NCBI GenBank assembly: GCA_036924285.1
Contig: JAYKYS010000012.1
Coordinates: forward strand, 14,942,001 to 15,006,000
DNA: 64,000 nucleotides
Source of the DNA: Asterella californica
Taxonomy: Eukaryota > Streptophyta > Marchantiopsida > Marchantiales > Aytoniaceae
Direction: 5' to 3'
Position numbers and translations under genes: made by a program. This document shows positions 54,050 through 64,000 of the stretch, one piece after another (the first letter of the stretch is position 1; each line of letters begins with the position of its first letter). The notes beneath the pieces are model-generated. The model searched no databases. It saw only the letters and a program-made list of their open reading frames with translations, and had not been told where the DNA came from.

Positions 54050-55081
54050 TTACCTAGGTACTGCTTGAGACGTCCCTGATGTCCCTGACGTCTCATAACC
54101 TCTCCTCTGTGGACAGTCCCTCTGCTGATGAGGACCATCACATGTCCAGCAAGGACCCGCTTGCTGCTGACTAGAGAAAGACGGCATGGGCTTCTGCCCA
54201 CCAGATCCTCCTACACCTCCCTGCGATCGTGACTGCTCTGCACGATCCTTACCACCACCACCACCACGCTGTTGCGTAGCCTGTGATCCTCGAGAAGAGG
54301 TGGTCGCTCCATGTGGTGTCTCCTTGCTGAACCCAGCAACCACCACCCTCTCCTCCACCATGTTGAGCTCAATCCGCTCAGCCAGACTAAAGACAACCGC
54401 CAACGTCGGAGCGGTATCTCTAAGAAGAGTAGCATCTCTAACTCTCCTACGCAGCTCCCGGTCTAGTATCCCATACCAGAACTGGACTGCCTGTGCTTCC
54501 GTCACCCCTTGGGTAACGCTGATCAACCGCCTCATGCGAGTAAACGCCTCGCGTAGGCTCTCTCCAGTCTTCCGCTGGAACTCCTGCAGACTCCTCAACT
54601 TGTCGGTCCGCACACCCTGATAGTTCTTCCTCAAACATTGGAAGAACTGAACCACAGGGTTAAACCCTGGTGGTATCCCGCTCACACTACCACCTGCTCC
54701 ACTACTTGTGGATGCACCGGTAGTAGGTACTCCGCCACCTGTGGCTGCACCACTGCTACTGGCACCCGAACTCGCAGGTGCTACGTCTCCCGAAACTGCG
54801 CCAGTAGTGATAGAAACGTAGTTGGGAGACCAATGTTGTCTCCACAACTCGATCTCAACACTGTAATCTCGCCTGAACTCATGATAATCGTCCATCGGCG
54901 GTCCCTCCAAGTGCTGGAACAAACCCTTCCACGCCATGAAGGGTGTAAACAGCTGTGGGTTCCGCATCTGCTGCAGATCGCACCAACTGTCGAACTCCTG
55001 GATGAAGTCATCCAGCTCAATGGTACCAACTGTACCCGAGTAACGTCGAGGCCCTTTCGTGGCCCCATAGATCTCGTCCAT
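54050..55081 (-). CDS. gag: Gag capsid/nucleocapsid
   Basis: From ATG 55079-55081 about 343 codons (the frame is open slightly further up). N-terminal RRYSGTVGTIELDDFIQEFD, a Gly/Ser/Ala-rich linker, and the retrotransposon gag core VVQFFQCLRKNYQGVR, LRSLQEFQRKTGESLREAFT, GILDRELRRRVRDATLL. The C-terminus is Gly/Arg-rich with a knuckle CWTCDGPHQQRDC (C-X2-C-X3-H-X4-C). It ends at TAA 54050-54052, after which the same frame continues with a second knuckle and protease. Confidence 0.9.
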   Translation of the reverse strand: MDEIYGATKGPRRYSGTVGTIELDDFIQEFDSWCDLQQMRNPQLFTPFMAWKGLFQHLEGPPMDDYHEFRRDYSVEIELWRQHWSPNYVSITTGAVSGDVAPASSGASSSGAATGGGVPTTGASTSSGAGGSVSGIPPGFNPVVQFFQCLRKNYQGVRTDKLRSLQEFQRKTGESLREAFTRMRRLISVTQGVTEAQAVQFWYGILDRELRRRVRDATLLRDTAPTLAVVFSLAERIELNMVEERVVVAGFSKETPHGATTSSRGSQATQQRGGGGGKDRAEQSRSQGGVGGSGGQKPMPSFSSQQQAGPCWTCDGPHQQRDCPQRRGYETSGTSGTSQAVPR

Positions 55082-56817
55082 GTCCCACAACAACGGTGTT
55101 GCGACACTAGACTCACCACCAGAAAACGCGCTGTCTGCGTCTTACTCGTCCTCTGGAACAACCGACGGTAATGGTGTAGGTAGTCGGTACCTCACCCCAC
55201 TCCGTGTATACCCACTGTCCGAGAAGTCCCCACCAGAACCTCCCGAGAACTCTGTGATGAGAGAATCCCGCTAAGACACTCCCCAACCGGAATGTCGCAA
55301 TCTCCGTCACCACCGTAACCACCACTTGCCTAACCCCGCTCCTACTGAGCTCACCTATCCCCTACTAGGACGGTCAAGGTAAGGGCAACCTGTACCTGCC
55401 ATCACCACAGGCAGCCTCTCACGGTCTGTTGGTCGTCACTCCAACCGCACCGTGAGAGAGACAAAGATAGTCTGACTGGTCCGCAACTCCAGCCTCACTA
55501 TCGACAGCACACTGGAGTGAACTCACTCCGGAAATCAAGCGCCAACACAAGCAAACGCGGCGCACAAACAGGAAGCAGAGTATGGAGGGGTTCCAACCAC
55601 AAGAAGTCCAAACGATAACCCTCCACACTCAAACATTCACATAAAGAGAAACCCAGCCCCACCCGGACTGACGACTCCTTGTCGGTGACCACATGCACAA
55701 TATATGATCACCAACAGTCGTAACTGACACTGGAGGTCACTAACTAGATGTCCACACCTCTAGTAGCTCCAAAAACATCCACGTGATAGCTCTACTAGCT
55801 CACCCAAGACAACTGCCACCAATTGCCTCCATACGCGCCTCTACGGTGTAGGCAAACACTACCACAACTATAGCTTCCCCCTAACACTGTGGGGTCGCCC
55901 TACCACTCCTCTAGGGACGTGCGAGAAGGTCTCCTACTACCTTATACAAGTCCATAAGTACTTGCACGCATCCCTGTAGGACACCAAGAGCTATTGGTCT
56001 AGTGGTAAAGCCAAAGCTAAGACTACAGATCAGGAGTCCAGGTCCACGAATAGTGTTGGGATGGGTGACCAGCTGGTTTTACCCTTCCCACACACCTGAA
56101 GCTTGGATACCTCTCTCACGCACGCCAGCAAGCTGGCTTGCGGCGGGCGCGGGCTCGGGCTCAGGCTCAGCTCAGCTCCGCTCCGCCTCCGCACTCTCGC
56201 ACTCCGCTCTCACGCCTCCGCACTCACGCACCTCTGCTCCTCGAAGAGCCTCCAAATCCAACCCGAACACCATCAAAACAGATTCGCAAATGCACCACAC
56301 ACACTTCGCGGATGCACACACACACAAAACAACTACTAAACTCGAGTTTCCTCACGAAATTGAGCCAAAATCTGACGTAACTAGCCTTTTAGTGCTTACG
56401 GGTTTCACGGCAGCGAACTTCGACATGCCATAACTTCTTCAATCCTTGGCCAAACTCCACGAAACTTAGTGCGCTAGAATCGTCTCTCCAATGCGCTTCC
56501 AAAGAGTCCACTCCGGCCCGACATTGACAAGTATTTCAGCTGCTACGCCCAAACGCGCAATCCGGCTCCAACAACACACTTCAAGAACATTCCGCAAAAT
56601 TTCTGCAGCGCTTCCGCATGACAGAAATCTCCACTCAACCCCAACAACAGCAAATCGATCTGCGACAGCAATGTAGCACGGCGCCCACACACCTCGATCA
56701 CAGCTCCAAACAATCAACCACGAACAACAACGCCCGAAGATACCAGCGGACGATTTCCGATTTCAGATCTGCGAGCTCTTACTGAACTCCGTCTCGACCT
56801 GCACTCAGTTCTTTGAG
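55082..56817 (-). other. Leader of the methyltransferase element
   Basis: About 1.7 kb between the 5' LTR segment and gag, without a coherent ORF on the minus strand. It includes a plus-strand Pol III-like segment at 55985-56090. I could not find a primer-binding site starting TGG beside the LTR end. Confidence 0.5.
55985..56090 (+). other. tRNA/5S-like sequence (possible SINE or Pol III remnant)
   Basis: TTGGTCTAGTGGTAAAGCC fits the A box of a tRNA gene (TRGYNNARNGG). About 60 bases on, TGTTGGGATGGGTGACC resembles the 3' internal region of plant 5S rRNA (TACTGGGATGGGTGACC). No complete cloverleaf or full 5S can be built, so it is a remnant or chance resemblance. Confidence 0.3.
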
Positions 56818-57111
56818 TAATCTGAATACAGAGATTACCATCTCCAACACCACAACAAGGATTACTCACAAACGGTCAAGCCAAACCCACTCTAAACGCG
56901 AAGAGAATCCAGGTTACACTCAACTAGACTATCCACCATAGCCTGGAGCTTGAAGGCTCAACTCAAAGAACTAAGGCCTCCAAGCCCTACCTGCGAAGTT
57001 TACCCCTAGTGGACTCTCCTCCCAACTCGCCCTAACGGCACTAACGGCCTTACCGGGATGCGCCACTTCGCACTCGGTCAACCTAGCCGGGGTGCCCAAA
57101 CTGACGTGACA
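56818..57111 (-). repeat. 5' LTR of the methyltransferase element (Y only)
   Basis: 294 bases, TGTCACGTCAG ... CAGATTA on the minus strand, differing from Y in the 3' LTR at two positions. It borders GGGA at 57112-57115. Neither of the two flanking X segments of the 3' LTR is present. Confidence 0.75.
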
Positions 57112-58464
57112 GGGATGATGTTGGGAACCAACTTTGGCAAGGGTGGTATGAAGAGGCTTGTGAATGAGATATCAGCATCACATGTTGTTTCTCTTGTGAA
57201 TGTTGCTACGTGTGGAGTGAAAGTGGAAATGGAAAGAGAGAAAGGGACTACTGGGTTGTGGTCTGATGTAGTGCGGTCCGTAGCTAGAATAGAGTTAGAC
57301 AAGGATGTGCTACGGAGGGTTGGCAACTCAATTCGAGAAACTACAGGATGGAATGACCCTGTGGACACTATGTCAGTGCATGCTTTTGTTGCAAGAAGTC
57401 AGCATGAAGCTCTACTAGAAGAAAAACGCAGGAGAGAGGATGCAGGTGAGGCTTCTACAGCCAAACGACCTGCTACAAGGAGTGAAAGGGCTAGACCAGA
57501 GGCAAGGCAGGAGACAACACCTACTCGGGAGGAGACTATGGAGGATCTACCACCTACAACACCAAAGGAGAAGGAGAGAAGCAAAGAGAAGGGTAAGATG
57601 CCTGCATACAAACTTCAGTCTGACATTGAGATTGCTACAGACTTGAAGCAAGTGTTAGAGAATCGTATCTTGAATGGGAAGGTTGAGTTTACCCTGGGTG
57701 AGATTCTTGGGATTGCAAAGCGTGAGTTCCATGAGGTTATCATAGATATCATCAAGAGGAAACGTCAGATTTTGGGTGAAGCAGCTACGCTTAATGCTCT
57801 AGGGACCAAACTATCGGAGGATGAGGAAGATGAGATTGCTGGTTACTGCTCTCAAGTATCAGAGGGGAGATCCTATCAGCACGTGAGGTTTGAAGATGAG
57901 GTGGAAGCATCACAGAAGAGCCATTACTCTCACAACCATTGGACAAGAGCAACCACAGAGACCTTAGTGAAGCTGGGAGATCTAGAGGAACCTGTGGTGG
58001 CGTTGATTGATCATGGCTCAGAGATTAATCTGATGTCTAAGGAGCTGTACAAGCGTGGGAGATGGCCCATAGACACCGACCATGGATGGCTTATCCGCGC
58101 TGCCAACAACCAGAGGGGAGAACTCTATGGTGCTTGTCCCAACATCAAGGTAACTGTGGGTGACATCAGTGATGTTCAGAATTTCTTTGTACAAGACATG
58201 TCAACCTATCTTATCATTCTAGGGCAGCCTTACATTACTGCTGTGAGAATGGAGACACGAGTTATGGATGATGGTTCAGCCTTTGCTATGATACGTAGTA
58301 GAGACGGCAAAAGAGCTGTTCAGTTTTTGACCGTTGCTGCAGAACATGAGAGGAATCGTGATAGCTTGAGAGACCGTCCACTACCTAAGATTACTCAGGA
58401 GTTTAGAGAGTCTAGGGGTTTTGGCAGAGTACCATTGAAGAGCGAGACTTCAACGGTACAGTAG
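57112..58464 (+). pseudogene. Element C gag C-terminus and protease
   Basis: Resumes exactly in frame with 47339 (GMMLGTNFGKGGMKR). A basic/acidic linker (RRREDAGEAS, PTTPKEKERSKEKGK) leads to a retropepsin-type domain with VVALIDHGSEINLMSKELY (active site DHGS rather than DTGS/DSGS), LIRAANNQRGELYGACPNIK and LIILGQPYITAVRME. The frame is lost by a one-base change near 58430-58440; this reading frame then ends in TAG at 58462-58464, while the adjacent frame continues with DFNGTVEIGFSPDPVKQ. Confidence 0.85.
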
Positions 58465-59432
58465 AGATAGGATTCTCGCCTGATCCAGTAAAGCAGGAAG
58501 CTTTATCCACTAGCTTCTTGGGATTGACGTCATGTGGATCAGTATGTTATAGGAAGGTTGAGAATCTGAAGAGGTTTGAGAGGCAACATGTGAAGTATGT
58601 ACAACAGTCTTTGTGGGATAGTGGAGTTGAAAGAGATGAATACATATCTGGAGTGTTTGAAGAGCAGTATTTGGTAGATACTATAGGGGAGTTGAAATCT
58701 ATATTAGAAAGCTCTACAGATGATGTAGATAGAGTGGTGAGAGTGAGCTCCAAGGAGCTTTATGATGTAATTGATAAGTTTATAGATCGACAAGAAGTGT
58801 ATGTGGAGACCAAGTACAAGTCAGTGGCAAAGAAAGTCAAACCAGTGGCTTTGCCTTTGTCACTCGATTACAATCAGAAGATGGAGCAAGCTGCACGAGA
58901 ACCGACGCTTAGAGGACCGAGAAGAATTGGGCACCAGTTCACAGAAACAACACTGAAGGAGCTGAAGATTGGAGGTGATGGATTTCTTACCGAGCAAGAG
59001 AAGAAGAGCTTCAGGGAGATGCTATCTAGGCATGGTAAGACGTTGGCGTTTGAGTCACATGAAGTAGGATGTGTAGATCCAAGTGTAGTTGCACCTATGG
59101 TAATCTTTACTATACCGCATGTGCCTTGGAATCTACGTCCTATCCCTGTACCTAGAGCTCATCTACCAAAGTTGATAGACTTGCTCAATGAGAGGATTAG
59201 GATGGGTATCTTGGAACCATCTATAGCTCCCTACTCTAGCAGATGGTTTACTGTTCCGAAGAAGAGTAGAGCTTTGAGATTTATCCAAGATATGCAGCCA
59301 GTTAACAAGGTGACTATCAGGAATATGGGTATAGGACCTATTGTAGACGAGTTTGCAGAGGCTTTTGTTGGTCATGCTATCTATTCAATGGGAGACTTAT
59401 ATTCAGGTTATGATCATTCAGTTATCCTCTGA
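58465..59432 (+). pseudogene. pol: Element C pol: spacer and RT N-terminus
   Basis: Opens with IGFSPDPVKQEAL and a charged helical spacer (KRFERQHVKYVQQSL, VSSKELYDVIDKFIDRQEVY), then the RT connection (EVGCVDPSVVAPMVIFTIPH, PRAHLPKLIDLLNERI), ILEPSIAPYSSRWF, RFIQDMQPVN and MGDLYSGYD (first catalytic Asp). A two-base loss near 59415-59420, after SGYD, shifts the frame and creates the TGA at 59430-59432. Confidence 0.85.
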
Positions 59433-61923
59433 GAGTAGAGACTTGACTACAATGAGGACACCTTTGGGGTTACTAAGGATGTGCACCTTGCCACAAGGTG
59501 CTACCAATTCTGTAGCACATATGATGAATGGCATGAATAAAGTTTTGAGGGATTTCATTCCTGAAAAAACTATACCATTCCTTGATGATGTGCCGATCAA
59601 AGGGTGTGCTGAGGAGGAGAAGAATGAGGTAAAGGATCAGAGGGGGTGCCGTAAGTTTGTTGCAGACCATATAGTTGACTGCGATAAGATATTGAGTCGA
59701 CTGGAGGAGGTTCATTTGACTTTATCAGGAGCAAAGTCTGTATTTGGAGAACAAGAGGTGTTGATTGTGGGGCACCTATGTGGATCTTATGGTCGGAAAC
59801 CTTGTCCAAACAAGGTTGATGCCATCCGAAGGATGAAGGAGACATGTGGATCGGTTACTGAGGTGAGAAGGTTTCTAGGTGCATGTGTGTTTTATCATAT
59901 ATGGATTCCACACTTTGCACATGTAGCAGATCCGTTGTACAAGTTGCTGAGGAAGGGGCGGAGATTTCAGTGGCAAGAGGAGCAAAGCGAGTCCATGAAG
60001 AAGTTGAAGGATCTTTTGTCTTCACCACCAACTCTACGGAAGGTAACATATGAGTTGGGGAGATTTGTTATCCTTACTGTTGATACTAGTCCTATTGGCA
60101 TTGGATGGGCTGTAGGGCAAGACGATGAGGATGGGAATAGATATGTGGTGCGTTTTGGTGCTAAGGTATTAAGTTCACGGCAGAGAGACTACCCTCAGAT
60201 CAAGAGAGAGCTATGGGGAGTAGTTACTGCGATGAAGAGTGATAAGGAATACTTGATAGGAGCACCTGTGGTTGTGGAGACAGATTGTTTACCTCTCTTG
60301 GGAATGATCACTAGCTGTACAACTCCAGATATTGCTATGTTGAGGTGGATAGCATATATCAAGTCCTTGAACCCAGAGTTTAGACATATTGCAGGAAAAG
60401 ACAATCCTGTGGCAGATATGTTATCAAGGGCTAGATATTACGATGAGAAAGAAATGATAGATGATCAGGAGGATGTGGGAACAGAGTTCTATTCTAGTGC
60501 TCTTGCTAGAAGGGATAGAAGCTGTTTTGCAGCCTCGTTGGAGTTTTTTGAGGAAACTGTGTATGATGGCGAGTGGTTGGATCTTGGGCGCTATTTGAGT
60601 TCACTGGAAAGGCAAGAAGGCTGGTCTGATGCAGATTTCAAGAGGATCCGTAGAATAGCTTATGGTTACTTTTTACATGGAGGACATCTATGGAAGCGTC
60701 CTAAGCTACAAGGAGGTATACCGCAACGGGTGGTATGTGACTTGGAATTGCAGCAGCAGCTGATCAAGGAGTTTCATGAGAGTCTATGGGCCGGTCATAG
60801 AGGAGTTTGGGCAACATTTGCCAAGATGAAGGAGAAGTATTGGTGGAAGGGTATGTATAAGGATGTAGTACAGTTTGTTTCATCTTGTATACCTTGCCAA
60901 ATGTATTTTAACGTACGTCATCGTGATGGATTGCATCCTACTTATTCTTTAACCATTCATTACAAATGGGTAGTTGATCTGGTAACTATGCCATTTGGAC
61001 TTGGACAAATGAGGTATCTAGTCTTGGCTAGAGAAGATCTATCTAACCAGGTTGAAGGCCGTGCCCTGAGGACAAAGACCACTGCTAGTGTCTGCCGCTT
61101 TCTACTTGAAGATGTTATTTGTAGGTATGGGTGTGTGGGAAAGATCACTGCAGATAGGAGTGAGCTGGATTCACAAGAAGCAGTTGAGTTCTTCAAGCGA
61201 TTGGGAATCAAGCTGGCGTTAACCACTGCTTACAATCCTGAAGGGAATGGCAAGAGCGAAAGAGGTCATCCGCCCATCATCAAAGCTTTGGTAAAAGCTT
61301 GCAAGGGTAAGATCCGTGAATGGCCTAGACTGCTACCGTTTGCTTTATGGGCAGACCGTACAACTCATAGTACAGTTACAGGTTACATGCCAACAGAATT
61401 GATACTAGGACAGAAACCTGTGATGCCGATTGAGGAGGTTGTGCTTACTTGGAATGTTTTGCCATGGGAAGATGGTAGAAGTACGGAGGATCTTCTTGCA
61501 TTAAGGATCCAACAGTTAGAAAGGAGACCTGAGGATGTTGCCAAAGCTGTGGAAAGATTAAAGATTGCTAGAGAGAAAAACAAAGGAAGATTTGATAGAA
61601 CGCATAGATTACGACCCAAACCAGTTAAAGAAGGTGATTGGGTGTTAGTCTATGATAGTAGTCTTGATAATCAGCATAGCACTATCAGGAAGTTCTCCAA
61701 GAGATGGTTTGGACCTTATGTGGTGTTAGAAGTTTATGATAATGCCACATACTCCTTGAGAGAGTTAGATGGGGCAGTGCTCAAGATATCAGTCGCAGGA
61801 AAGAGAATCAAGTTCTTTAGGAGGAGAGGGGAGGACCAGAACGTTGCAGAGCTTACTGAGGATGAAGCTGAAGACTCAATGGAGGTTGAAGATGAATTTG
61901 AAGCTGAAGCTGAAGAGTCTTGA
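59433..61923 (+). CDS. pol: Element C pol: RT palm, RNase H, integrase
   Basis: A long intact frame. RT: LTTMRTPLGLLRMCTLPQGA and the catalytic FLDDVPIKG (instead of YIDD), then RKFVADHIVDCDKIL, VRRFLGACVFYHIWIPH. RNase H: VILTVDTSPIGIGWAVGQ, KRELWGVVTAM, ETDCLPLLGM, GKDNPVADMLSRARY. Integrase: WAGHRGVWATFAKM/CIPCQMY zinc region; catalytic D in VVDLVTMP, D in ITADRSELDSQEA, E in EGNGKSERGHPP. C-terminal RPKPVKEGDWVLVYD and RWFGPYVVLEVYD form a GPY/F module, followed by an acidic Glu-rich tail and no chromodomain. Confidence 0.92.
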
Positions 61924-61959
61924 TCTGGATCTGGCACATACCGGAGGATGTGCAGGTTC

Positions 61960-61971
61960 AGAGGGGGTGGA
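61960..61971 (+). other. Polypurine tract of element C
   Basis: AGAGGGGGTGGA immediately before the TGTCGTGCTACTTGG start of the 3' LTR. Confidence 0.75.
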
Positions 61972-63341
61972 TGTCGTGCTACTTGGCGGCTACATGCTTG
62001 ACTTCTACTCCGACGCTTAGGTTTAGTAGTTCTAGAAGTTAGCTCATATTACTTCTAGTCCTTTATATATATGTTTGACACCTTTGCATACGGTGTTAAT
62101 ACTATTTTGAGTCCTAGTAGGCAGATAGTATGCTAGTTCTCTTGTTCAAGCATTTGTGCGCTTGGGCAAGTGACTTCTTACTTGTCTATGACGTTCAATG
62201 CACATAACTTAGGGTTTCCATGCTGATAGGGGTTTGAGCTCATGGGTTGTACTTACTTGTCGCCCATGCACGCTTTCTAGCTGATTTAAGTTATTTTTTG
62301 GGCCTGCGTGTCGTTTTAGGTAGTTTAAGTTTTACGCTGGCACTCTAGGGAGCTTGACGTGGTAGCCTATGAGTAAAACTAAGTTGCCACGTGGTTTAGG
62401 GTACTAAAGGACAACCAAGTGGAGCTATGAACTCCCATTGGTCTGTTTTTGTCTTTTGTAAACTCTAAATTTAGAAACAGAGCTCTAGAGTGGAGTTCGA
62501 GCATTTGGTGAGGGATCTTCGAAATCTGAGAGCACAGAGAGAGAGGGCTCGTCATGCCAAGCACTTCCAGTGAAAATTTCGATCGATTTGAGTCAATAAA
62601 GACGGAGTTATGAGCAATTGAAGTTCGGATTGTGCCAAAACTGAATCACTTTGTTGGATTTAGGGTTTTCAGTGTCACTCGCAGCAGATTTGAGGAAATT
62701 GCTTCAAAACTTCGAGGTTGTGTTCTGTGCCAGCAGGGCTACGATTTCACAAAAAGTTTCATATCGATTGAGTGACTGAGTAATTCAGGGTGGCCGCTGA
62801 AGCAGAGGGGGTCTGAAAAGCTCTTAATCTAGAGCAGCGACTTCAGGGAGGGAGATCTGGAGTTCTACAAACAATCAGGAGTCCCAACTTCACAGGAGTG
62901 TTCAGGAAGCTGTGAACTGCAAATCCTGTAAGAAACTTCGAAATTGATCAAGCCAAACTCCTGTTATAGGTTGAAATAGCCGTCTAGGTACCAGAAATTG
63001 CCGTAGTTTTCTTGCTCAAAACTTTTCTGTTCATATCTCCGTGTCAGAATTTGATCTCAGGCTGAAATTTCGTCTGTGAGTTCCGTAGTACCTCATTTGC
63101 ATGTAGGGGAAGTTTAGAGGTCTAAACCTTCATAGTTTTCCTCTCCGTGAGTGTCAAAGTTCACCGCCGGATCTTATTACTGCCAGCTAGACCTGAATTT
63201 CGCCTTCTGGGTACATTACTAGATCTTACACTTCTGTGTGAGTGTTTATAGCCCTGTTGTAACCTGAAAGCCAACCTCTTGAGTGAACAACCACAGCCAG
63301 AAGCCCGGCGCTTTCCTAGGTAGACGGATTACACTCCGACA
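61972..63341 (+). repeat. 3' LTR of element C
   Basis: 1370 bases collinear with the 5' LTR; substitutions seen near 61976, 62123, 63003, 63084 and 63320. Followed by CCGG (63342-63345). Confidence 0.92.
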
Positions 63342-64000
63342 CCGGGTGTTATCGCCCAAGACTAGATAGTAGTCCTGAATATCACTACATCTTGTGTATC
63401 CTTGTGCTTATCCCAAACCAAATTAGATTTTTCTGAATGTCTCATGGATCATTGATATCCTTGGGATTTTAAAGCCATGAAAAGATATACAATCCATAGT
63501 GACCAAGAGTTAATCAACATATCTTTGGTACCTTCGAGTCGACAGTTGGATGTTTCAACAATGTGGTAAGAATGACTTCCAACGGAGGAGAAAACTTTGT
63601 GTTCGTGTAAGCCTCTAAACTCAAGGTAGGTGGTCTTGGACATTGATGAGACAGAGAAAATCAAAGTTGAGAAGATCCGAAGGATAGAAGAGATCCTCGA
63701 TGACTTCTCCTTGAAGATGCGTTGGAAGTACAATGTCGTACGTTAGGACGAAATGCTCCTAAAACGGAGATGTTCGGCAAGGAGGAATATGAATGTCTTG
63801 TACTAAATCTTCAAGGGGACGTACTCCACGCTACTCCTATCACGTTTCTATGTCGTGTAGCGACGTCTGACATCCTTCTTCATTAGATTTCTCGTCGCTC
63901 TCTCCATTGTCTGATTTATCCCTTGGCTTGACGTGGAGAGCACATGTTGCAAGAGCATCGTAGGATAGAGAGTACTCTAAGTGTTGCATCTTCTCGAGCT
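63342..64000. other. Right flank of element C, unassigned
   Basis: No recognisable domain on either strand. A 94-codon minus-strand ORF (63449-63733) has no features that suggest a real gene. Confidence 0.4.

Larger units (their letters stand above)
47340..57111 (-). mobile_element. Ty3/gypsy retrotransposon carrying a cytosine methyltransferase and a PHD finger
   Basis: 9772 bases inserted in element C gag; GGGA lies at both borders (47336-47339 and 57112-57115). In transcription order (right to left): LTR, 1.7 kb leader, gag, second zinc knuckle and protease, DNMT3-like C5-methyltransferase, RT and RNase H with canonical YIDD, integrase, PHD finger, polypurine tract, LTR. The middle LTR segment differs at only two of 294 positions between ends, so insertion is recent. 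Gag to RNase H share one frame interrupted by three stops; integrase is in another frame. Confidence 0.93.
44872..63341 (+). mobile_element. Element C, Ty3/gypsy retrotransposon split by a nested element
   Basis: LTRs 44872-46241 and 61972-63341 (1370 bases each, about five differences seen) flanked by CCGG (44868-44871 and 63342-63345). Removing the nested element 47340-57111 with one GGGA leaves about 8.7 kb: primer site, gag with CCHC knuckle, protease, RT, RNase H, integrase, polypurine tract. RT has FLDD and protease DHGS, a set I associate with a Ty3/gypsy lineage common in fungi and oomycetes as well as some algae. Three frameshifts break the coding sequence although the LTRs look young. 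Confidence 0.92.

Noticed and set aside
55989..56060. A functional tRNA gene at the A-box-like site
   Set aside because: The acceptor and T stems do not pair and no B box of the right spacing is present; kept only as a possible remnant.
56103..56433. Overlapping plus-strand ORFs at 56002-56433
   Set aside because: Low-complexity GCTC repeats in the element leader; three frames open at once and no domain.

Overview
The window looks like the repeat-rich nuclear DNA of a streptophyte, most likely a charophyte alga such as Chara or a relative; an early-diverging land plant is the main alternative. Evidence: several Ty3/gypsy LTR-retrotransposon families nested in one another, a plant-type gag/protease (DGGSAVN) with an Asp-tRNA-like primer site, and above all an LTR retrotransposon carrying a DNMT3-like cytosine methyltransferase, a combination I recall being reported only in dinoflagellates and charophytes. 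The species call is inference. I found no convincing host protein-coding gene, rRNA or complete tRNA.

Layout. 1-4862: a young gag-only LTR element with no pol. 4863-11905: an unclassified element 'A' (copy A1) with an inverted-repeat leader, broken by a ~2.0 kb solo LTR of family B (7705-9728). 11906-13872: AT-rich DNA, then a possible LTR that is split by the next insertion. 13873-21446: a complete but dead Ty3/gypsy element of family B (LTRs ~1.86 kb, 4-bp target-site duplication CCGT). 21451-24212: flank, then a decayed family-B LTR that holds a C-like solo LTR and an internal inversion. 24213-33720: a patchwork of truncated elements joined end to end (A2, a piece of the methyltransferase element, a coiled-coil element F2, a B-family gag fragment, A3 inverted). 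33791-34280: an LTR of the methyltransferase family. 34281-40840: AT-rich DNA with a dispersed family of double-hairpin repeats and a pogo-like MITE. 40844-43755: a decayed coiled-coil element F1 with its 3' LTR. 44169-44466: three tandem repeat units. 44872-63341: Ty3/gypsy element C (LTRs 1370 bp, TSD CCGG), whose gag is split by the 9.8 kb methyltransferase element (47340-57111, minus strand, TSD GGGA). 63342-64000: unassigned flank.

How the parts work together. Each autonomous element encodes capsid/nucleocapsid (gag), aspartic protease, reverse transcriptase, RNase H and integrase. The element at 47340-57111 adds a cytosine-C5 methyltransferase between protease and RT, and a PHD finger at the integrase C-terminus: a possible DNA-methylation writer and a possible histone-tail reader in one retrotransposon polyprotein. 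Gag, protease, methyltransferase and RT share one reading frame interrupted by three single stop codons; integrase follows in another frame with a 74-bp overlap. The gag-only element and families A and F lack a recognisable pol here and would need enzymes supplied in trans.
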